Positions 55,601 through 63,132 of a stretch of DNA of 64,000 nt are shown one piece after another. The position numbers and the translations under genes are program-made. The notes under the pieces are model-generated. The model saw only the letters and a list, made by a program, of their open reading frames with translations. It ran no database searches and was not told the origin of the DNA. The stretch is taken from assembly GCF_900188415.1 (NCBI RefSeq), contig NZ_FZNV01000001.1, positions 399,501 to 463,500 on the forward strand, given 5' to 3'. Every line of letters begins with the position of its first letter. Position 1 is the first letter of the stretch. The DNA is from Maribacter sedimenticola (GTDB taxonomy: Bacteria > Bacteroidota > Bacteroidia > Flavobacteriales > Flavobacteriaceae).

Positions 55601-55654
55601 TTTGACCAAAAGAAGCTGAATAATCAAGAAGGGAAAATAGAAGTTAGAGAATAG
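52619..55654 (+). CDS. DNA polymerase III alpha subunit, error-prone DnaE2-like (TTG start)
   Basis: A 1011-residue C-family polymerase, shorter than the replicative DnaE (~1150-1450). The PHP domain opens with LNCHTYYSLRYG, where the first His of the usual H-x-H metal pair is Asn. The palm catalytic triad is D352, D354 and D356 (PPDFDIDF). Fingers, helix-hairpin-helix and OB-fold segments follow. The start is TTG (52619), chosen because the PHP motif begins at once and no ATG is near. Lying after dinB, it fits a damage-tolerance polymerase pair; the main replicative dnaE would be elsewhere. Confidence 0.9.
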   Translation: MYLNCHTYYSLRYGTFSELELLQLAKEHGVTQLALTDINNTSACLNFVRKAPEYDIRPILGIDFRNGVEPCFVGIAKNNEGFLELNDFLSEHIHQEKKIPEIAPMFKHVFVIYPFEKVLQNEKKSFDEHEFIGVSVNELKRLRFSKLLQQREKIILLQPVTFRNKRDFNAHRLLRAIANNTLLSKLSVTEQAGEDEKMYAIPNLAAHFSEHSFILENTQKLMNACTIHFDFSDGRKPQNLSTYLGSKKEDEIFLEKLCQEGLPYRYPEVDKAVLNRLEKELYLIKKMGFVSYFLINWDIISYARKQKFFYVGRGSGANSIVAYLLFITDVDPMELDLYFERFINLYRVNPPDFDIDFSHRDRPVMTEYIFNRFKNVALLGTYVTFQSRGVIRELGKVFGLPKDEIDLLCNGDVQAGRLDNISALVLKYTQLLHGMPNYLSIHAGGILITEKPIHWFSATNMPPKGFPTTQFDMVIAEDVGIFKFDILAQRGLSKIKETLDILERDRPEEFAKFDIHDIKAFKNDPKINNMVKTAQCMGCFYVESPAMRMLLKKLEVDTYLGLVAASSIIRPGVSKSGMMREYILRHRNKGRAEKMAHPVMLEIMPETYGVMVYQEDVIKVAHHFADLDLGEADVLRRGMSGKFRSREEFQKVQDTFMDNCRKKGYSEQLIKEIWDQVASFAGYAFAKGHSASYAVESYQSLFLRAYYPLEYMVAVLNNGGGFYKPEFYVHEARMLGAIIHPPCINNSNADNKIYGKHLYLGLGYLRELEQRVMERILKERHLNGIFSSLEDFLDRLIISIEQVSILIRIDAFRFTETNKHELLWKAHLFLNKTKKIDHPKLFAPRQQHFEIPSLYSTNLEVAFTQLELLGFSLCSPFELLATPPLHTTGSKDLELYLNKNIDIYGYLITVKCTRTHTGKAMFFATLLDQQGQVFDTVLFPPVAAKYMFRGRGVYRFYGKVVSEFGFLSIEVIKLQKQDFVQDPRYADMKTIAKVFDQKKLNNQEGKIEVRE

Positions 55655-55735
55655 AAAAGAAAGAAAGCTCTATTGCAACGCGCTAAGCACCCTGCGAAAA
55701 ACCATCAACCAACAACTGTCAACCAACAACTAATC
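55627..55735. repeat. repeat-rich tail after dnaE
   Basis: A purine-rich tract (ATAGAAGTTAGAGAATAGAA) is followed by a short GC-containing stretch with a GCGC core and then CAACCAACAACTGTCAACC-type repeats. The same three-part order occurs before dnaE at 52510-52618, so the gene is flanked by two copies of a composite element. It overlaps the last codons of dnaE. Confidence 0.55.
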
Positions 55736-55873
55736 TTAAAAAGCTTCTAATACATAACCGAATATCCAGTATAAAATTAGAAATACAAAAACGGTTCCTA
55801 TGCACCCGCATTTTCCACCACCTATTTTCTTTGCGCCATACCACGCACCAATAATTTGAATCAGTTTTTTCAT
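55736..55873 (-). CDS. 45-residue predicted membrane miniprotein
   Basis: A minus-strand frame of 45 codons with ATG at 55873 and TAA at 55736. It starts MKKLIQIIGAWYGAKKIGGG, then a KCGC motif and a hydrophobic stretch (IGTVFVFLILYWIFGYV), and ends LEAF. One transmembrane segment with a positive N-terminus and a Cys-Gly-Cys motif looks like a genuine small protein rather than chance. It is 125 bases upstream of the carboxylesterase start in the convergent sense and independent of dnaE. Function unknown. Confidence 0.5.
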   Translation of the reverse strand: MKKLIQIIGAWYGAKKIGGGKCGCIGTVFVFLILYWIFGYVLEAF

Positions 55874-55998
55874 AAAGCCAATTTACGGGTTTTGATGGTT
55901 ACTTTTAAAACAAAATGTAACTCAAAAAAAAATTGGTTTTAGGATTATTATGGTTTACAATTCCCAAAACCAATGATTAAAATTCTAAAAAGTTTTCT

Positions 55999-57630
55999 TT
56001 ATTTGTTTTTATAGGCATTGTCCAAAAATTCATAACGGGAATCGTTTTTGGGTTCTGTCAATTTACTTTCTGTATCAATTACCATAACAGGAGGATTCTT
56101 GTCATTTGATTTTGCCGCTTCCCAATTTGGTAATCCTTCACCATTAGGATTTCCGGTTTTAATGAAATTGGCAAAATAGGTCATCATTTCTTTAGAAACT
56201 TTAAAGTCATCTGCCGTCCAGGCATAATCATTCACCAAATGCAAGTTGCCCATACAATATTCAATTTCACAGGCATGTGGCGCGCCTACCGCTTTTGGTG
56301 CGGGGGGAGTGTCAGCCTCTTTTTCCACTGTTCCACCGGCCAAGCCAGAAGCTAATGTTTTATCAACTAAGGGCGGCCTTAGCTTACTGTACAGATAACG
56401 ATATACTGGCTGATTACTGTTCTTTCTATGTAGGTCAAACCATTTCCACGTACTGTACGATATAAATCGGTCAGAAGCTAATGCCGTTGCCGATAGTTCA
56501 ATTTCTTTTTCCGAACCATGCGGGTATAGTTCTAATACTTTTTCATATTCCTTTGGATAGGCTTCTTTGACCTTATTTACATAATTTTCTTCTGTGTATG
56601 GGCCTTGAGTAAAAGCTAAACCAGGTATTTCTGCGGAATTCCAACCCAGTAATAAGGGAACCATTGCTTGCTCTTTGTTTTTGAATATTTCAGGAAGTGT
56701 ATTTGGTAAGAAGTATCCATCCAATACTGCTGGAAATCCAAATCTTTTGGATTTGTTATAAAGTTCGTACACTTCTCTTGTACTCAATTTGCGCAATTCT
56801 GAAAGAGTGGAATGTCCTATACTCTTTGCAAAATCCAAACCTATTTGTTCTGCCTCTTTTAAAGGTACCGCAGCCATGGTTGGGTGAATACCGGCACCGC
56901 TTTCCCCAATGGCTCCTGCAATCAAGTTTTTTGATAAAGGCGAAGCCATTTGTTGACTTGTACCTATAGATCCTGCAGATTCACCTGCTATGGTTACTTT
57001 CTTTGGGTCACCGCCAAAAGCAGCAATGTTTTTATTCACCCATTTAAGTGCTGCATTTTGATCTAATAAGCCATAATTTCCAGATGCTTTATAAGAAGCC
57101 TCAGCACTCAATTCAGGGTGAGCTAGAAATCCAAATATGTTTAGCCGGTAATTGGTGGTAACCACAACAATGCCCTCCTTGGCCATACTTTCTCCATCAT
57201 ATCTTGGTTCTGATGCATCGCCTGCAACATTACCACCGCCAAAAAAGTATACAAGTACGGGTAAATTTTTAGTGTCCATTTTAGCAGGTGTCCAAACGTT
57301 TAAATAGAGACAATCCTCACTAACTCCATTAGACCTTGAGTTCATGTCTCCAAAAACCAATGTTTGCATTGGTCTTGGACCAAATGTCTTGGTTTCTTTT
57401 ACTCCTTCCCAATCTTCTAAAGGTTGGGGAGCTTTCCAACGCAGTTCACCAACTGGTGGCTTGGCAAATGGAATCCCAAAATACCGTTGTATTCCAGTAT
57501 GTGTGTCGTAATTACCTTCTATAGTTCCATTTTCAATGGTTACTTGAACAGGAAAAGAATTGGTTTCTTGTGCAGAACTTAAGTTATAGGATAAGAATAA
57601 CGAAAAAAGAAATATTTGAATGTTTTTCAT
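55999..57630 (-). CDS. carboxylesterase type B, exported
   Basis: A 543-residue alpha/beta-hydrolase of the type B carboxylesterase family, normal length. The signal peptide ends LSSAQE. Landmarks are the oxyanion segment PVLVYFFGGGNVAGDASEP, the nucleophile elbow GESAGS (S218), and a late His segment GAPHACEIEYCMGN. It hydrolyses carboxylic esters, perhaps acetyl or feruloyl groups on glycans, though no specificity can be read. Same strand as the rhamnose operon but separated by 181 bases and a terminator, so probably expressed on its own. Confidence 0.9.
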   Translation of the reverse strand: MKNIQIFLFSLFLSYNLSSAQETNSFPVQVTIENGTIEGNYDTHTGIQRYFGIPFAKPPVGELRWKAPQPLEDWEGVKETKTFGPRPMQTLVFGDMNSRSNGVSEDCLYLNVWTPAKMDTKNLPVLVYFFGGGNVAGDASEPRYDGESMAKEGIVVVTTNYRLNIFGFLAHPELSAEASYKASGNYGLLDQNAALKWVNKNIAAFGGDPKKVTIAGESAGSIGTSQQMASPLSKNLIAGAIGESGAGIHPTMAAVPLKEAEQIGLDFAKSIGHSTLSELRKLSTREVYELYNKSKRFGFPAVLDGYFLPNTLPEIFKNKEQAMVPLLLGWNSAEIPGLAFTQGPYTEENYVNKVKEAYPKEYEKVLELYPHGSEKEIELSATALASDRFISYSTWKWFDLHRKNSNQPVYRYLYSKLRPPLVDKTLASGLAGGTVEKEADTPPAPKAVGAPHACEIEYCMGNLHLVNDYAWTADDFKVSKEMMTYFANFIKTGNPNGEGLPNWEAAKSNDKNPPVMVIDTESKLTEPKNDSRYEFLDNAYKNK

Positions 57631-57748
57631 TAGGATAGATTTTCTATTGTCTCAATATGAAACAATAATACATCTATTTTTTTAAATATTTGATAATCTG
57701 CAGATTGAAAATTTATCATTATCGCAGATTTCCCTATAATTTGGTTCT

Positions 57749-57792
57749 AAAAAAAAAGGAATGATGCTGTTTAAGTATCATTCCTTTTTTTT
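57749..57792 (-). terminator. terminator of the L-rhamnose operon
   Basis: GGAATGAT and ATCATTCC, flanked by A and T runs of 8-9, form a long stem (57749-57765 with 57777-57792) with a short loop. It lies 20 bases beyond the transporter stop on the minus strand. Confidence 0.88.
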
Positions 57793-57811
57793 AAAATTTC
57801 TATAGAACTGT

Positions 57812-59233
57812 TTAGCTGGTTGTTATTTTCTTCTGAGAATATTTACTCAACACCAAGAATAAAACACCACAAAGCAACCAAGCAGGTAAGGTTACAAAAG
57901 AAAGGAACACATTAAATTGAACGGATATAAAATAGAATAACCCGAAACTGATACCCCATGCCAATAAAACTGATTTGTTGAATTTTATATTGGCTACTTC
58001 TGCATAATTCTGAACTATGCCGGCTTGCTTGTGAAAGAAATGTTCAAATACGATAACCGCACCAACAGGGGCTAAAATAAATCCGTACAGTGCCACAAAG
58101 TCCAATAATTTCATAGCAAAGGCAGGGAACAGTCCGGCAATGGTGGCAATGGAACCTGCTAAAATAGTCACCCAAAATGTGGAAGCTTTTGGCATAATGG
58201 CTTGAAATGCCAATCCGGCTCTATAAATGGTAGGGTTTGCTGTTGTCCAACCCGCCAATACCACGGCTATGATTCCAAAAATACCAATTGCATTATACGC
58301 CAAAGGACCAGGAGCAACATTTGGGGCCTCGCCTTGTGCCAATAGAGCTTGTGCTTCTGGCGTTTGAACATAAACAGCATAAATTAATGCAGCGGCAATC
58401 CATGCCATATAATGGCCCACGTACATACCAGCAGCGGTAGTCCAACCGGAACTTGCTTTTTTGGCAAATCGGAATACGGAAAGATCGGACATACCAATAT
58501 GCATTGCGGCATTGGCAAACCAAGACCAAAAGAAAACATGCCAGAACGTATATTTTATTTGACCGGGAAATGGGTCACTACCTTCGCCCCAAATATTCCA
58601 AAAATCCTGAAAACTGCCTACGCCTAGTTGTTGTAACGCTACAATACCGCAAGCCAGGAAAGCCAACACAATAATTGGGGACATCCAGTTAGCGGCTTTA
58701 GATACGGTATCATATCCTTTAGAAGCAATTAACGAAATAACCGCACCAAGTACCAATACGATAATAATCCAAGTTGGCCCATTGGGCATAGTGTCCGTCA
58801 ATTTGGGCATTTCCATATCAAAAGGAATACCAACTGCCGTTGCAGAAACCGTAATCATGGCACCTGCTAAAAAGCAAAATAAAATTCCATTGGCAAGGTT
58901 ATACCCAACAACTAATTTTTTTCCACAGATTTTTTCTAGTTGATAGTATAAGGTCAGTCTTCTTTTAACGGCTATTTCAGAAGTCAAAAATCGCCAGCTG
59001 ATTACCGCCATAAGGTTTCCTAAAAGTAGACCGATTATTAAGTCAAAAGCACTTACGCCAGTAGTTAAAAATAAAGGTCCAATTACAAATTCAGTGCCTG
59101 CGGCATGCTCTCCTGCATACATGCCCAAAAAACTTTTCCAGCTTTTAAGGTTGGATTGGGGTACGGGTTCTCTTTCAAATTCGCCACCGGCCAATTTTTC
59201 AATTACTTCTTCTTCTTGGTGATTTTGGCTCAT
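57812..59233 (-). CDS. NCS1-like (purine/cytosine permease family) transporter in the rhamnose operon
   Basis: A 473-residue inner-membrane protein with about 12 helices. The SFLGMYAGEHAAGTEFVIGPLF first-helix region and the later ANPTIYRAG segment recall the nucleobase:cation symporter-1 (cytosine permease) family. It is the last gene of the rhamnose operon, 14 bases after the lactate dehydrogenase, and this operon has no other sugar importer in view. Transport of L-rhamnose or lactate is therefore more likely than of a nucleobase; the family assignment is moderate and the cargo is inference. Confidence 0.75.
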   Translation of the reverse strand: MSQNHQEEEVIEKLAGGEFEREPVPQSNLKSWKSFLGMYAGEHAAGTEFVIGPLFLTTGVSAFDLIIGLLLGNLMAVISWRFLTSEIAVKRRLTLYYQLEKICGKKLVVGYNLANGILFCFLAGAMITVSATAVGIPFDMEMPKLTDTMPNGPTWIIIVLVLGAVISLIASKGYDTVSKAANWMSPIIVLAFLACGIVALQQLGVGSFQDFWNIWGEGSDPFPGQIKYTFWHVFFWSWFANAAMHIGMSDLSVFRFAKKASSGWTTAAGMYVGHYMAWIAAALIYAVYVQTPEAQALLAQGEAPNVAPGPLAYNAIGIFGIIAVVLAGWTTANPTIYRAGLAFQAIMPKASTFWVTILAGSIATIAGLFPAFAMKLLDFVALYGFILAPVGAVIVFEHFFHKQAGIVQNYAEVANIKFNKSVLLAWGISFGLFYFISVQFNVFLSFVTLPAWLLCGVLFLVLSKYSQKKITTS

Positions 59234-59247
59234 GGTGGTGGTTGGTT

Positions 59248-60399
59248 TTAAGTGGTTATTAAATGTTTTGGTAAATCCTCTACGCGTTCACAGCATAATT
59301 GGTCCATTACCTGTTTAAACTGTGTTTTTAGCATGCTAATCGTGTGGTCTCCCCCTTTATTTCCTAAAGCTCCGGTTCCATAAACGAAAGAGCGACCCAT
59401 AAAAGTGAATTTTGCGCCACATGCCATGGCACGTGCTATGTCCGGACCGGAGCGAAGACCACTATCCATCATAATTTCTATTTGGTCACTATATTTTGCT
59501 GTAATTTCCTGTAATGAATTAATGGTAGATTGTGCGGCGTCTAACTGTCTGCCGCCGTGGTTGGAAACAATAATACCATCAAAACCCATACGAATAGCAT
59601 CTTGTGTGTCTTGTTCAGAGGCTACGCCTTTCAGAACTAATTTTCCTTTCCATCTATCACGTATCGGTTTTATTTTTTCCTCGTTCAATCTTCCAGAAAA
59701 AGTTTGGTCCATGAACGCACCTAGTTGTCTTAAATTCAAACCTTCTGGTGTGTAGGGTTTTAAAGTTTCAAAAGTAGGTTGGCCATATTTTAAAGTATTG
59801 AATGCCCAATTTGGTTTTCCTAATATTTGTAGGATGTTTGAAACCGTCATTTTTGGGGGTAATGCTAATCCGTTTCTAAAATCACGAGGACGATACCCAA
59901 AAGTAGGTACGTCACAAAGTAATACCAATACAGGGCAACCAGCTGCTTCAGCCCTGTCAATGATGCTATCTCGTATGGCGTCATCAACCGGGTTGTACAA
60001 TTGAAACCAAGCATTGCCTTCCGTCAGTTCACTTGCTTTTTCAATATCCATCGTAGTAACCGTACTAAGTATAAATGGGATATTATGGTTGTAGGCAGAT
60101 TTTGCTAGAATTGCAGGTGTATTTGGCCACATTAAGCCTTGCAAACCTACGGGTGCTATACCAAAAGGCGCATCGAACTCCATACCCAACACCTTTGTCT
60201 TTGTAGAGCTGGTGCCTTGATTTCTTAAATAGCGTGGTTGTAATTGTACTTTACGTATTTCTGAGGTGTTTCTAGCAAGGCTAACATCTTCATTACAACC
60301 TCCATCTAAATACTCAAAAGCAAATTTTGGTATTCTACTTTTCGCTTTTATTCTTAAATCATCTACTGATGGATAATCCGAATTGAAACTATTCGCCAT
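59248..60399 (-). CDS. lldD: FMN-dependent L-lactate dehydrogenase
   Basis: A 383-residue flavin-dependent alpha-hydroxy acid oxidase. The N-terminal FEYLDGGCNEDVSLARN, the RYLRNQG segment, and the catalytic His/Arg motif SNHGGRQLDAA are intact, followed by MMDSGLRSGPDIARAMACGA at the FMN phosphate site. It oxidises L-lactate to pyruvate. In the rhamnose operon it consumes the lactate produced from lactaldehyde. Genes on both sides are 9-14 bases away, so it is cotranscribed. Confidence 0.92.
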   Translation of the reverse strand: MANSFNSDYPSVDDLRIKAKSRIPKFAFEYLDGGCNEDVSLARNTSEIRKVQLQPRYLRNQGTSSTKTKVLGMEFDAPFGIAPVGLQGLMWPNTPAILAKSAYNHNIPFILSTVTTMDIEKASELTEGNAWFQLYNPVDDAIRDSIIDRAEAAGCPVLVLLCDVPTFGYRPRDFRNGLALPPKMTVSNILQILGKPNWAFNTLKYGQPTFETLKPYTPEGLNLRQLGAFMDQTFSGRLNEEKIKPIRDRWKGKLVLKGVASEQDTQDAIRMGFDGIIVSNHGGRQLDAAQSTINSLQEITAKYSDQIEIMMDSGLRSGPDIARAMACGAKFTFMGRSFVYGTGALGNKGGDHTISMLKTQFKQVMDQLCCERVEDLPKHLITT

Positions 60400-60408
60400 A
60401 ACTCTTTC

Positions 60409-61779
60409 TTATTTTATAATGAACGGTACATGTTTTTTTAAACTGTAATTTTTCTTCAAGAACTTGGAATTCAACTTACTATCAGAAATAGCAATGGCCG
60501 CACCTAACGCGGAACCTAAAGATGAATCTGTAGTGCGTAGTTCCATGTTTCTTAAATAATGGGATAGCAATTTAATGTAAACATCATTATCACTAAAACC
60601 GCCGTCAATATAAAGTTTTTCTATGGGTTCGTCACCTGCTGCAATCTTAATACTTTCAACTTGTAGCAAGACCAATTCTGTCATTAAGTGGTGGTAGGCA
60701 TGTTCAAAATTATCATAGTGTATGTTGGTTTTTTTTGGCATTTGTTTGGTTGTGAACCCTTTCCATTTAAAGATGGGGTCCATATCCTTTACAATTTCGA
60801 AATAGGTATCGTTATTAAATTTGACCGACTTATGGTAATCTTCGCTAACACCAAAAAATTCAGCCATTTCTTTTACTTGTAACGTATACTCATTTCCTAA
60901 AAACAAGCGAGCGGATTTTACAGGTTTGCCATTGATCCGCATATAATTAATACAGTTTTTATCAATGTCTTCTTTAGTCAATAATTTTTCTGAAAACGGA
61001 TTTAAAGCAATACTCCATGTACCTGTAGAAACCAAAATAAATTTCTTTTTAATGCTTCTTACATATGGTAGTAGTGCTGCAGAACTGTCGTGAATGCCTA
61101 CACCAATTTTTATTCGTTTACCGTTGTAATTAAGATTGATACTCGTTTCTGTTGAAACGATAGGAGGTAAGATTTTGTGAAATTCTTCTGCATATACCCA
61201 ATCGTGATAATCTTTCTTTGAAAAATCCCACAACGATGAATGGCAACCGATACTGGTGTATTCACTAATGGGGATACCCGTAAAAATATAGCTAATGTAT
61301 TGTGGTAAGTGTAACGAGTATTTAATCTTTTTAAAAACAGCAGGTTTGGTGTGTTTTAACCAATATAGCTGCATGCCAGAATTAAGCATACCATCATTAG
61401 ACGAACCTGTTGTAACTGCTATTTTCTCTTCAGGGCCATATTTTTCAAAAAAGGAATCTATCACTTTTTTATCTAAAGGCTTGGTATAATTATATAGGGG
61501 AGTCACAACTTCTCCCTGTTCATCCAAATGAACTAAACTGGCCCCATAGGTAGAGAAGTTAATGGCCGTTATATTGTATTTTTCCGATTTTAAAATCCTG
61601 TCAAACACATTTTTTAACCAATCTTGAAGCGATTTTAAATCTTCTGTAGGGTGACCGTCTTCATCAACAATAGTATCAAAAGTGGTATATTCTCTATACA
61701 CTTCTTGATAATCGGCATCAAAAAGAAAAAACTTCTTATTGGTCTTACCTATATCGAATATGGCGGTTACTTTTTTCAT
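60409..61779 (-). CDS. FGGY-family sugar kinase, probable rhamnulokinase
   Basis: A 456-residue kinase of the FGGY/actin-like fold. The first ATP-binding phosphate loop is AIFDIGKTNKKFFLFD; later GIHDSSAALLPYV and LVSTGTWSIALNPF match the family, and IDGGFSDNDVY is the second conserved block. It lies 3 bases after the isomerase stop and directly before lldD, so it probably phosphorylates L-rhamnulose at C1. The sequence is distant from the enterobacterial RhaB, so the substrate rests on context. Fuculose or xylulose remain possible. Confidence 0.82.
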   Translation of the reverse strand: MKKVTAIFDIGKTNKKFFLFDADYQEVYREYTTFDTIVDEDGHPTEDLKSLQDWLKNVFDRILKSEKYNITAINFSTYGASLVHLDEQGEVVTPLYNYTKPLDKKVIDSFFEKYGPEEKIAVTTGSSNDGMLNSGMQLYWLKHTKPAVFKKIKYSLHLPQYISYIFTGIPISEYTSIGCHSSLWDFSKKDYHDWVYAEEFHKILPPIVSTETSINLNYNGKRIKIGVGIHDSSAALLPYVRSIKKKFILVSTGTWSIALNPFSEKLLTKEDIDKNCINYMRINGKPVKSARLFLGNEYTLQVKEMAEFFGVSEDYHKSVKFNNDTYFEIVKDMDPIFKWKGFTTKQMPKKTNIHYDNFEHAYHHLMTELVLLQVESIKIAAGDEPIEKLYIDGGFSDNDVYIKLLSHYLRNMELRTTDSSLGSALGAAIAISDSKLNSKFLKKNYSLKKHVPFIIK

Positions 61780-61782
61780 GAA

Positions 61783-63063
61783 CTATAAGCCTGTAGCTAC
61801 AGAATTCATACCTCTTTCTTTTATCAAACCTTCCCTAATTCTTAAAGAACGATACGATTTTAACGGGTCAATGGCACCACCACTTAAAGCTCTTGCCTGG
61901 GCCAATAATGGGCGCACATCTGTTCTATAGGCATTTTGTAATATTTCTTGACAAAGCGTTACATCATTTCTTGATTGTGCCGCCTGTAATTCTTCTTGGT
62001 CTACTAAAAGTGCTTTTGCATATGCTTCTTGAATAGCTTCTAAGGATTGTAATAAGTCTTCAAGTGGGTCTTTAATATTATGGCTGGCATCAATCATCCA
62101 AGCTAAATCAGGATTCTGAGGATTATTTTCCATACCATATACCAATTCATTAAAAATTAAGAACAAGGCATAAGGTTTTACACTACCTACCGTACTATCG
62201 TCATCACCATACTTACTGTCGTTAAAATGAAAACCGCCTAATTTTCCTTTTAGCATTAAGGTTGACACTATTTGTTCAATATTTGTATTGGGTAGGTGAT
62301 GGCCTAAATCTACCAACGTATATGCCTTTTCACCGCACGCATTTGCCAGCATAAAAGAGGTGCCCCAATCTTGTATTACGGTACTATAAAAATTAGGCTC
62401 GTAAGGTTTGTACTCAATAAACATTTTCCAATCCTCTGGTAATGCCGAATATATACTTTTTAAACTGTTTTCAGTATGTGTTAAGGCCGATTGAAAATTG
62501 CGTTGACCAGCAAAATTGGCGCCATCTGCCAACCAGACCGTTAAGCTTTTTGACCCTAGTTTTTCACCTATTTTAATGACATCTATATTATGTTGAACGG
62601 CCTGTTCACGTACCGATGCATTTAAATTGGAGAGCGATCCAAACCTATAACTTTCCTTTGCATTTTTTTGATCTTGAAAGGTATTGGAGTTTACGGCATC
62701 GAATACTAAATCATTGGCGCTCGCCAATTCTTTGATGGCATTGTAGTCTTGAGGAATATCCCAAGGAATGTGAAGGGAAATTGCCCCTGCAGTTTTGGTA
62801 AGGGCATGTAGAACACCTACATCTTCAATTTTTTGTTCCAATGAAGCGGGCTCCCCAAAAAAACCGAACCTACCAAAACGGGTTCCACCGGCACCCAATG
62901 CCCAACTTGGAATAGCTACCTGAAAATTGGCCAACTTTCTAAGGATTGTATGTACATCCTTATCTTGTTTATCCAATTGTCCGGACAAAAAATTAAATTG
63001 ATCGGTATGGTGCTGTTCTACCTTTTTGTTTTCCGTTAGAATATGGTCTTTATTTAGTTGCAT
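61783..63063 (-). CDS. rhaI: L-rhamnose isomerase (RhaI type)
   Basis: A 426-residue TIM-barrel isomerase that converts L-rhamnose to L-rhamnulose. It resembles the RhaI type (Pseudomonas/Gram-positive form) rather than E. coli RhaA. Metal-site segments are visible in order: WLADGANFAGQ, MFIEYKPYEP, VDLGHHLPNT and FHFNDSKYGDDD. Start is the ATG at 63063 after a 69-base gap to the aldolase/dehydrogenase gene, which holds a perfect hairpin. Central gene of the rhamnose operon. Confidence 0.92.
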   Translation of the reverse strand: MQLNKDHILTENKKVEQHHTDQFNFLSGQLDKQDKDVHTILRKLANFQVAIPSWALGAGGTRFGRFGFFGEPASLEQKIEDVGVLHALTKTAGAISLHIPWDIPQDYNAIKELASANDLVFDAVNSNTFQDQKNAKESYRFGSLSNLNASVREQAVQHNIDVIKIGEKLGSKSLTVWLADGANFAGQRNFQSALTHTENSLKSIYSALPEDWKMFIEYKPYEPNFYSTVIQDWGTSFMLANACGEKAYTLVDLGHHLPNTNIEQIVSTLMLKGKLGGFHFNDSKYGDDDSTVGSVKPYALFLIFNELVYGMENNPQNPDLAWMIDASHNIKDPLEDLLQSLEAIQEAYAKALLVDQEELQAAQSRNDVTLCQEILQNAYRTDVRPLLAQARALSGGAIDPLKSYRSLRIREGLIKERGMNSVATGL

Positions 63064-63081
63064 ACACAGTTGATTTAAAAT

Positions 63082-63112
63082 AGACCTGTTGGCTAATTAC
63101 ACCAACAGGTCT
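63082..63112 (-). other. intercistronic hairpin in the rhamnose operon
   Basis: AGACCTGTTGG (63082-63092) pairs perfectly with CCAACAGGTCT (63102-63112) around a 9-base loop. No T-run follows in the direction of transcription, so it is more likely an mRNA processing or stability element than a terminator. Confidence 0.6.
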
Positions 63113-63132
63113 GCACTCACTCACTCAATTTA

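Noticed and set aside
63113..63126. CACT tandem repeat as a phase-variation tract
   Set aside because: Only three short units outside coding sequence and away from a promoter; too short to suggest slippage.
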